From Arenicola marina (lineage: Eukaryota > Annelida > Polychaeta > Arenicolidae), in NCBI GenBank assembly GCA_964019135.1, contig OZ025253.1, forward strand, positions 4,283,059 to 4,347,058: 64,000 nt of DNA, given 5' to 3'. The position numbers were made by a program, and so were the translations under genes. Under the pieces are notes generated by a model that had not been told where the DNA came from, ran no database searches, and saw only the letters and a program-made list of their open reading frames with translations. Positions 56,301 to 64,000 of the stretch are shown piece by piece. Within the stretch, counting starts at the first letter, position 1. Every line of letters starts with the position of its first letter.

Positions 56301-59148
56301 GGAGAGCTAGCCTAGATCAGAGGGTGATGGGAGCAGCTTGAGTAGGTCACACTTATACAATGGCTGGAGAGCTAGCCTAGATCAGAGGGTGGTGGGAGCA
56401 GCTTGAGTAGGTCACACTTATACCATGGCTGGAGAGCTAGCCTAGATCAGAGGGTGATGGGAGCAGCTTGAGTAGGTCACACTTATACCATGGCTGGAGA
56501 GCTAGCCTAGATCAGAGGGTGGTGGGAGCAGCTTGAGTAGGTCACACTTATACCATGGCTGGAGAGCTAGCCTAGATCAGAGGGTGATGGGAGCAGCTTG
56601 AGTAGGTCACACTTATACCATGGCTGGAGAGCTAGCCTAGATCAGAGGGTGGTGGGAGCAGCTTGAGTAGGTCACACTTATACCATGGCTGGAGAGCTAG
56701 CCTAGATCAGAGGGTGATGGGAGCAGCTTGAGTAGGTCACACTTATACCATGGCTGGAGAGCTAGCCTAGATCAGAGGGTGGTGGGAGCAGCTTGAGTAG
56801 GTCACACTTATACCATGGCTGGAGAGCTAGCCTAGATCAGAGGGTGATGGGAGCAGCTTGAGTAGGTCACACTTATACCATGGCTGGAGAGCTAGCCTAG
56901 ATCAGAGGGTGATGGGAGCAGCTTGAGTAGGTCACACTTATACCATGGCTGGAGAGCTAGCCTAGATCAGAGGGTGATGGGAGCAGCTTGAGTAGGGCAC
57001 ACTTATACCATGGCTGGAGAGCTAGCCTAGATCAGAGGGTGGTGGGAGCAGCTTGAGTAGGTCACACTTATACCATGGCTGGAGAGCTAGCCTAGATCAG
57101 AGGGTGATGGGAGCAGTTTGAGTAGGTCACACTTATACCATGGCTGGAGAGCTAGCCTAGATCAGAGGGTGATGGGAGCAGCTTGAGTAGGTCACACTTA
57201 TACCATGGCTGGAGAGCTAGCCTAGATCAGAGGGTGGTGGGAGGAGCTTGAGTAGGTCACACTTATACCATGGCTGGAGAGCTAGCCTAGATCAGAGGGT
57301 GATGGGAGCAGCTTGAGTAGGTCACACTTATACCATGGCTGGAGAGCTAGCCTAGATCAGAGGGTGGTGGGAGCAGCTTGAGTAGGTCACACTTATACCA
57401 TGGCTGGAGAGCTAGCCTAGATCAGAGGGTGATGGGAGCAGCTTGAGTAGGTCACACTTATACCATGGCTGGAGAGCTAGCCTAGATCAGAGGGTGATGG
57501 GAGCAGCTTGAGTAGGTCACACTTATACCATGGCTGGAGAGCTAGCCTAGATCAGAGGGTGATGGGAGCAGCTTGAGTAGGTCACACTTATACCGTGGCT
57601 GGAGAGCTAGCCTAGATCAGAGGGTGATTGGAGCAGGTTGTGTAGGTCACACTTATACCATGGCTGGAGAGCTAGCCTAGATCAGAGGGTGATTGGAGCA
57701 GGTTGTGTAGGTCACACTTATACCATGGCTGGAGAGCTAGCCTAGATCAGAGGGTGGTGGGAGCAGCTTGAGTAGGTCACACTTATACCATGGCTGGAGA
57801 GCTAGCCTAGATCAGAGGGTGATGGGAGCAGCTTGAGTAGGTCACACTTATACCATGGCTGGAGAGCTAGCCTAGATCAGAGGGTGATGGGAGCAGCTTG
57901 AGTAGGTCACACTTATACCATGGCTGGAGAGCTAGCCTAGATCAGAGCGTGATGGGAGCAGCTTGAGTAGGTCACACTTATACCATGGCTGGAGAGCTAG
58001 CCTAGATCAGAGGGTGATGGGAGCAGCTTGAGTAGGTCACACTTATACCATGGCTGGAGAGCTAGCCTAGATCAGAGGGTGATGGGAGCAGCTTGAGTAG
58101 GTCACACTTATACCATGGCTGGAGAGCTAGCCTAGATCAGAGGGTGGTGGGAGCAGCTTGAGTAGGTCACACTTATACCATGGCTGGAGAGCTAGCCTAG
58201 ATCAGAGGGTGATGGGAGCAGCTTGAGTAGGTCACACTTATACCATGGCTGGAGAGCTAGCCTAGATCAGAGGGTGGTGGGAGCAGCTTGAGTAGGTCAC
58301 ACTTATACCATGGCTGGAGAGCTAGCCTAGATCAGAGGGTGATGGGAGCAGCTTGAGTAGGTCACACTTATACCATGGCTGGAGAGCTAGCCTAGATCAG
58401 AGGGTGATGGGAGCAGCTTGAGTAGGTCACACTTATACCATGGCTGGAGAGCTAGCCTAGATCAGAGGGTGATGGGAGCAGCTTGAGTAGGTCACACTTA
58501 TACCATGGCTGGAGAGCTAGCCTAGATCAGATGGTGATGGGAGCAGCTTGAGTAGGTCACACTTATACCATGGCTGGAGAGCTAGCCTAGATCAGAGGGT
58601 GATGGGAGCAGCTTGAGTAGGTCACACTTATACCATGGCTGGAGAGCTAGCCTAGATCAGAGGGTGATGGGAGCAGCTTGAGTAGGTCACACTTATACCA
58701 TGGCTGGAGAGCTAGCCTAGATCAGAGGGTGGTGGGAGCAGCTTGAGTAGGTCACACTTATACCATGGCTGGAGAGCTAGCCTAGATCAGAGGGTGGTGG
58801 GAGCAGCTTGAGTAGGTCACACTTATACCATGGCTGGAGAGCTAGCCTAGATCAGAGGGTGGTGGGAGCAGCTTGAGTAGGTCACACTTATACCATGGCT
58901 GGAGAGCTAGCCTAGATCAGATGGTGATGGGAGCAGCTTGAGTAGGTCACACTTATACCATGGCTGGAGAGCTAGCCTAGATCAGATGGTGATGGGAGCA
59001 GCTTGAGTAGGTCACACTTATACCGTGGCTGGAGAGCTAGCCTAGATCAGAGGGTGGTGGGAGCAGCTTGAGTAGGTCACACTTATACCATGGCTGGAGA
59101 GCTAGCCTAGATCAGAGGGTGGTGGGAGCAGCTTGAGTAGGTCGCACT
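53341..59148 (+). repeat. 65-bp satellite array, 89 copies, partly dimeric
   Basis: The unit joins GAGCAGCTTGAGTAGGTCAC, ACTTATACCATGGCTGGAGA and GCTAGCCTAGATCAGAGGGT plus GATGG or GGTGG. From the first to the last copy the spacing is exactly 89 x 65 bp, so there is no net insertion or deletion. Substitutions are rare. In 54568-55283 and 56000-56843 GATGG and GGTGG units alternate strictly, giving a 130-bp dimer. Stops in the unit prevent long frames. It is the most homogeneous array here and looks like recent amplification. Confidence 0.97.
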
Positions 59149-60099
59149 GGCTGTGTCATTGTACAAATGCGATTGCCTCGATTTAGTACACGCGGTAAAT
59201 CTGAACCATCATTATTGTCCTAATCGTTCAGCACCAGGCCATCCATCTCAGTGCATAACCTCTCCCTAGGGATAGTGTGAACCATGACAATCTCGACCAG
59301 AGGCAATGTCTTTGCCCAGCGGGTGTGTTTCTTTCCTTGTTACTGTTTAGCGGAAATCATAAAGCCAGATTGCCCGCGTGATCACGAACGAGATCACGAC
59401 GTGGAAAGCGGGGTCTGAAAACTAGTAGTCTCTTCCAAAGCCCCCCGCTGCGTGGCTCAGTCATATTGGCCTCACATGGAGCGGGCGGAGGTGTGGCTGT
59501 GGAAGAGCCTAGAAAACTGTACAACTGGCCTTTAAGTGTCAGAGGCAAATTACAGACTCCTAGGCCCTCACATAGACTCCTAGGCTCTTACACAGCCTCT
59601 TCTCCGTGCTCCAAGCTGAGTGAGCGCGCCGTCTAGCGGTGTAGACGACACGCGTCTATTCCCATGTGAAGCCAGACATGAGGAGACCCCCCTAATCACC
59701 CGATTGCCGCTCGTGACCTTGGCGCACCAGCATGATGGGATGATGTGAGTGGACAGATCAGACATTGCTCTCTTTTGACCCCTGGCCGTGTCTGACCTGG
59801 TGTCGCCCTCTGTGTAATATTGGCTGATTCTATTCTATGGTTTTGTATTATGATTCCGATATTCACAAATGGTCCCTGGATAAGCCGAATTGTTCACTGC
59901 CCGTTGCTTGCTGAAGCCTGACTCATTGCAATAGGCATTAAAGCTACAGGCTGGATATTTATCGACTAAATGCTAAAGCCGGCCGTCCAACCAACCAAAG
60001 AAGGCCATTCAGTATCAACATGTCATCTAATATGCCACATGTAGGCCTATCTTTCTATATCACATTTACCGTAACACGATCAGATGTGCTATATTATGA
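59149..60099. other. Unique sequence, no supported gene
   Basis: Contains a short direct duplication of ACTCCTAGGCYCTYACA at about 59555-59592. No gene seen. Confidence 0.4.
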
Positions 60100-60330
60100 C
60101 ACACATAGCCTAATATATCAACACCCATCCTAATATGACACATGCAATAATACATCGCACATATCCTATCATCACACATAGCCTAATATATCACACATAG
60201 CCTAATATATCACACATAGCCTAATATATCACACATAGCCTAATATATCACACATAGCCTAATATATCACACACATCCTCATAATATATCACACATATCC
60301 TAAGATATCACATACATCCTAATATATCAC
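60100..60330 (+). repeat. 19-bp AT-rich minisatellite
   Basis: About ten units of ATATCACACATAGCCTAAT with degenerate flanks. Confidence 0.85.
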
Positions 60331-60339
60331 TCGCGAACT

Positions 60340-60352
60340 TGACCTTTGACCT
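60340..60352 (-). promoter_or_regulatory. DR1 nuclear-receptor motif
   Basis: TGACCTTTGACCT again forms a perfect DR1 on the minus strand, 27 bp before the ATG at 60379. Confidence 0.4.
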
Positions 60353-60378
60353 GAATTGCGTCCCCTGCTTTCGGTCAC

Positions 60379-60570
60379 ATGGGGAGTATTTTCACCCGAA
60401 AATATGGGACCGAGTTTGGAGTGCGGCAAGGCACCGTCCCGACCCGACCAGAACCATCACGAACCCCGACTCAGACAGATATTGCTGTCGGAGATCTGTC
60501 CCGGGCACTCAACCCTCCACTCCAAACCCGGCCCCGCCAACCGCCTTATACTGTCACCAGCGCTCCCTAG
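60379..60570 (+). CDS. 63-aa candidate coding frame
   Basis: I do not recognise the product. From the ATG the frame reads MGSIFTRKYGTEFGVRQGTV, then a Pro/Thr/Arg-rich middle (PTRPEPSRTPTQTDIAVGDL) and ends PPYTVTSAP before TAG. Composition is more protein-like than the two overlapping + frames. There is no signal peptide or membrane segment. A DR1 motif lies just upstream and an RFX X-box just after the stop. It could be a last exon extending upstream to the TGA at 60352, or a chance frame. Confidence 0.25.
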   Translation: MGSIFTRKYGTEFGVRQGTVPTRPEPSRTPTQTDIAVGDLSRALNPPLQTRPRQPPYTVTSAP

Positions 60571-60578
60571 TTCGCGCC

Positions 60579-60592
60579 GTTGCCATGGTGAC
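60579..60592 (+). promoter_or_regulatory. RFX X-box motif
   Basis: GTTGCCATGGTGAC fits the X-box with one change from the palindromic consensus. It lies directly downstream of the 60379 frame. Confidence 0.45.
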
Positions 60593-60734
60593 AGTCGGGC
60601 GGGAGACTGGGTGGGACATCCAGCAGAGTTTGCTCAGTCTGTCTGAAACTTGGCGGCTGGCATGGCTTGCTGACGATGTGTCTGTCGGTCCCTGCCCGCC
60701 ATGGCTGACTTGCTTGCATCCAGACAACATGTAA

Positions 60735-61218
60735 ATGTTGTTGGAAGGTGTTTGTCGATTGGCGGGGTTTGGGGGCTGATACTTTATAAATGTTCATCAT
60801 GTTCAATCGGTCGTATGGTTAAGTGACTGTTTCGAAGACTTTCATCAACCATGTTCACAAACCGTTGTTTAATGTCAGACAAAATGTCTGGTCGTCTGTC
60901 ACCCGGGTTGCCGGATATCACAGCTATATCAACTATAACTTAGTACTGTAAGCCTTCGAAGCAGACACAAGAAACGGCATCTGTGTGGAAGATCTTACCA
61001 TCAAAGGAGCGCAAATCACCCCGATAACAACGAACGATTTCAATTAAACACCAGTAGCGGTAGTTCATGTCGAAAGAGATATATGGAATTAGTTAATGTG
61101 TTGATACTGTGTTTATTGAGACTGTGGACGTTACCCATGGCAAATTAAATCGAAGTCACCCTCATGTTCAGATTGTTGCTGTATGTAAAAGGCCAGACGA
61201 TTTTTGCCCAGTGTTTAG
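60735..61218. other. Unique sequence, no gene seen
   Basis: Unique AT-balanced sequence ending in a pyrimidine run (GATTTTTGCCCAGTGTTTAG) that may serve as a splice acceptor. Confidence 0.4.
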
Positions 61219-61428
61219 ACACACAATCGGGTCGTGAAAGGTCGAAACCCCAAGAAGGGACGCAGCGCATCCAGTAGTCAAGTCACGTGTCAATATTTAC
61301 CCGGCGACGAGTGCGACTGTCGGCTATGGTGGCGCCCCCCAACGGCCGTTTTGTCTAAGCTTTCCCCGGCCTCTCCTGATTCGTACTATAGTGGCTGCCT
61401 CTCGCCGCGCCGGACGTCTGGGTCTGGG
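61219..61428 (+). CDS. Candidate 70-codon internal exon, unknown protein
   Basis: Bounded by a pyrimidine tract and TTTAG acceptor (AG at 61217-61218) and a GGG|GTAAGT donor at 61428/61429, with phase 0 at both ends. The frame reads THNRVVKGRNPKKGRSASSS, then cysteine- and tryptophan-containing ECDCRLWWRPPTAVLSKLSP, then ASPDSYYSGCLSPRRTSGSG. Upstream the frame is closed by the TAG that forms the acceptor, and there is no ATG, as expected of an internal exon. Ser-Pro and basic motifs suggest a disordered, phosphorylatable region. No partner exon is visible, so it remains a splice-site-based guess. Confidence 0.35.
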
Positions 61429-61784
61429 GTAAGTGGCGTGGAGCCCCCCCCCCCCACCCCCACCCCGGTGGGGATGGAATGGCCGGGGGGAATATAAGGG
61501 AAGAAGAGGATGAACATATATTGGTTGTGGCGTGGGGATCGGATATCAAATAATCCTGCACTTTGGGGTTACGGGGCATCACCGCGGGCCATGGGTGCTG
61601 GAGACCGATAACACGCGGTGGGGTGGGGGGGACTCACCACGTGGCCCGGATCTGTATGGCCACCGTCTAAAGGTCACAGAAGGTCATATGGCTGAAATCT
61701 GGCTGCTGGGGTAAAACTTTGGCAGGTGTCCCGCTTTGATGTCGCGTGGCACGTTGGAATCGAGTTGTACGCTGGTTATGGTCT
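61429..61784. other. Possible intron start, poly-C and G runs
   Basis: Follows the donor at 61429. Contains a poly-C run at 61445-61455 and G runs near 61620-61630. No gene seen. Confidence 0.35.
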
Positions 61785-62010
61785 TAGATTTGACCATGGT
61801 TTCTACCTGGTCATGGTTTCTGACGGGATTGTTTTTGACTGATCATGGTTTCTGACTGGGCATGGTTTCTGACTGGGCATTGTTTCTGACTGATCATGGT
61901 TTCTAACTGATCATGGTTTCTGACTGATCATGGTTGCTGACTGATCATGGTTTCTGACTGGTCCTGGCTCTTGTCTGTCACGATTTCTGACTGCTCATAG
62001 TTTTTTGGAT
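61785..62010 (+). repeat. 17-bp minisatellite (TGATCATGGTTTCTGAC)
   Basis: About 12 copies with variants TGGGCATGG and TGGTCATGG. It decays at both ends. Confidence 0.85.
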
Positions 62011-63254
62011 CATGGCTTTACATGACCAGACAGAAATCACAATCCTTGTCTGGATTTAATATTAGCGGGATCGGGATCTTAGTCTGGTCATAGCTGGTCA
62101 ACTTGCCGCCAGACTAGTGACCAGCGATTCCGGATTAAGCCGTCTGTTTGACATAATGCACAATGATCGACATGATATGTCGTCCGCTTGGCTGACCGGA
62201 TCCTAGCGGAAGCCCCAGAGGTTACGTACAAACCATGGCGCCGCCGATAAACACTGCGCAGCATTAACCTCAATTCAGGAATGTAGGCAATACGGATTCA
62301 TTTATTTAGACTTTACTTTGACTCGCCGAGTACTCGACACAGTATGATCTCAAAGAATTTAAATCAGTACCCGATTGTTGCATATGAACCATAGAAAACC
62401 ATTGAAAACGACCGCCGTTAGAGGGCCAAGTGGTGGAAGGGTCACGTGCGTCGTCACCGGACGGTCCATAATTGCAGTGTCGCACTGCCTGATGGGAAGT
62501 CTCGCCGGTTGACTTCGGTGAAAGATAGAGCAGTGTTCGCGAGTGAATTAACATTATTCGGACAATTGAACCTTGTCCCTTGGCCGTACGTAAACACAGC
62601 AGTTTAAGCGCATACTGCATTCTGCTTACGTGACTGTAACAAACCTAGTATATTCAATTACTTCATTCCTGGTGTTAATGCCAACAGGCGTAGTGTTCCT
62701 GGTCACGTACTGAACATGCACCTAGCTTCGCATCTGTATGAATGTAGAAGACAAGACACTTCAAGTTCTGTGATCGGATCTTGACATCAAAACCCTCAAG
62801 ATGTTTCGGTATTATAATTATACGGTTGTTAGTTTTTGCGCCAGTGTGACTGCCTCGATCTAGCAATATATTACTTTCTATAGGTTTGTGTAATATTTGC
62901 TTATTATTGCTGTTGTAATAAAGGAAATTACCCTGGTATATTTCCGCATGACGATTAGAAAAATACGAAATACGGTCGCAATACAATCGGTATATATAGG
63001 CTAGTGGCGATATATTCTAAATTCGGTCAGAATACAATCGAAATACAGTCAAACTAACTTTTAGAAACCTGGAAATTAAAAAGTCCCTTGAAAATTGAAA
63101 AACGAAATTCCTTCGACTCTCATCAGGATTTGGAATCTGAACCATGGTTGCCATGGAGACGATAAGGCGTGTATCGTACACCCAGCGCCATCTGGTTTCT
63201 GTGAGGTGTCAAGGGCCGGAGTCGCGGTGCCCGGGTCCGCTTCTCGTTGGCGAG
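62011..63254. other. Unique region, no supported gene
   Basis: Contains two related segments at 62970-63050 (CGGTCGCAATACAATCG and CGGTCAGAATACAATCG), a TATATATA at 62991 and an X-box at 63147. Short frames are unconvincing. Confidence 0.35.
63147..63160 (+). promoter_or_regulatory. RFX X-box motif
   Basis: GTTGCCATGGAGAC is an X-box variant, about 155 bp downstream of the TATA-like site at 62991. Confidence 0.4.
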
Positions 63255-63395
63255 GCCCAGGTGGTTGTGCTGGTTGGGGTGGGTGGGGGGGGGTGGTGTT
63301 GGGATGGGTGGGGTGGGGTGTTGGGGTGGAGTGTTGGGCTGGGTGGGGTGGGGTGTTGGGGTGGGTGGATGGGGATGTTGGGAAGGAGTGGAGTT
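63255..63395 (+). repeat. G-rich (GGGGTGTTGGGGTG) low-complexity tract
   Basis: Irregular GGGGT/GGGTG runs over 140 bp, prone to G-quadruplex formation. Confidence 0.8.
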
Positions 63396-63511
63396 CGGGG
63401 TGTAGTAACGCTGAACATTCCGAGTCTTGATATCCAATGGTTCACGCGCGCCAACAAATGCCTTGCGAGCCTTTGCTGGTTTGCTTCTCATGCTAGAAGC
63501 TGGCCTAGATG

Positions 63512-63829
63512 TAGCTCTGACATCAAAACCACCACCAAGGTGAAGGTTTTGAATAGCACAACACTTTTCGATGTAGAGTCCCTTTCGAAAGCTTCCGGCG
63601 CAAATGGTGTGACCTAATGTTTAAAATGTTTACCTTTTTGCAATCTACAAACTTTATTCTTACTCCCGGCGCCTTTTCAGAAGTTGAATATCGGCTAAGT
63701 ATACACTAACATGTGAAACATAGTCATTTACGTGTCCAGTTTGCGTACGCCGCCATGCTTGTTTTTACATCGAAAAGCGTTGTACTATTAAAAACCTTCA
63801 CCTTGGTGATGGTTTTGATGTCAGAGCTA
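63512..63829. mobile_element. Complete MITE with ~65-bp inverted ends and 9-bp target duplication (Mutator-like)
   Basis: Left end TAGCTCTGACATCAAAACCA continues through CACCAAGGTGAAGGTTTTGA to about 63577. The right end is its reverse complement, with about five differences in 65 bp. Both sides are flanked by GCCTAGATG (63503-63511 and 63830-63838). It is 318 bp long with no coding sequence. Long inverted ends with a 9-bp duplication are typical of Mutator-like non-autonomous elements; Merlin (8-9 bp) is the alternative, but its usual GG.. ends are absent. Good end identity and an exact duplication suggest a fairly recent insertion. Confidence 0.8.
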
Positions 63830-63838
63830 GCCTAGATG

Positions 63839-64000
63839 GTGCTGTGACATCATGACCTACTTCCCAGGAATAGGATAGGAGACAGAATGGGGAACGAAAA
63901 AGATGGCGCCAGAGAGTTAGACGGAGATATATATCGGGGTTGGTGTGACACCAATTTTTGGGCGACGTGGGTGGTGGTGGGGGGGCTTTCACTGAAAATG
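63839..64000. other. Unique flank to the window edge
   Basis: Ends in a GT-rich run. No gene seen. Confidence 0.4.

Noticed and set aside
53341-59148. CRISPR-like array of direct repeats
   Set aside because: Units are contiguous and nearly identical throughout, with no unique spacers, in a eukaryotic window. It is a satellite.
62991-62998. TATATATA at 62991 as a core promoter
   Set aside because: TATATATA strings occur at several places here, including AT-rich non-promoter sequence. No start site or coding frame follows convincingly.

Overview
The window is eukaryotic, most likely from an animal and probably a marine invertebrate. I cannot name the species. The evidence is: a tRNA-derived SINE-like head with A and B boxes at the normal spacing, a pogo/Tigger-type DNA transposon with TA target duplications, several short non-autonomous inverted-repeat elements, spliceosomal donor and acceptor sites, animal promoter motifs (RFX X-box, DR1, NRF1, YY1, CRE), and low gene density with many long poly-C/poly-G runs. 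There is no bacterial-type gene, operon, rRNA or CRISPR array. Most of the long open frames are tandem arrays read through in several frames and are not genes.

Roughly half of the 64 kb is tandem repeat, in about twenty unrelated families. The main blocks are: 1-287 (33 bp, inside a probable coding exon), 657-1080 (42 bp), 8255-9770 (~19 bp with a 151-bp higher-order unit), 10165-11640 (18 bp with a 192-bp higher-order unit), 11909-12345 (CCCCAG hexamer), 14225-15520 (20 bp), 15837-29558 (49 bp, about 270 copies, with a 2,783-bp tandem duplication and two copies of a nested transposon), 29821-30944 (33 bp), 34573-36814 (48 bp passing into 24 bp), 37585-38312 (62 bp), 42507-43400 (36 bp), 50700-51375 (65 bp), 52478-52673 (12 bp, an E-box in almost every unit) and 53341-59148 (65 bp, 89 copies with no net length change).

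Between the arrays lie unique or dispersed-repeat stretches. 2290-4733 holds a SINE-like head, a 950-bp pogo-like element with a decayed transposase tail, and a ~620-bp inverted-repeat element. 38558-41566 looks like dispersed-repeat sequence with CRE, X-box and DR1 motifs and a second member of the element family nested in the 49-bp array. 46400-50500 is GC-rich with YY1 sites, good 5' splice sites, a TATA box and a 77-codon ATG reading frame. 60340-61430 holds two protein-like reading frames. 63503-63838 is a complete MITE with a 9-bp target duplication.

Four stretches look at all like host coding sequence: the exon at the left edge (3-645, perhaps to 794), the 77-aa frame at 49651, the 63-aa frame at 60379, and the 70-codon internal exon candidate at 61219-61428. 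None matches a family I recognise, and nothing in the window lets them be joined into a gene model. The strongest novelty is architectural: a cluster of young, multi-level tandem arrays, one of which carried a transposon along while it expanded.
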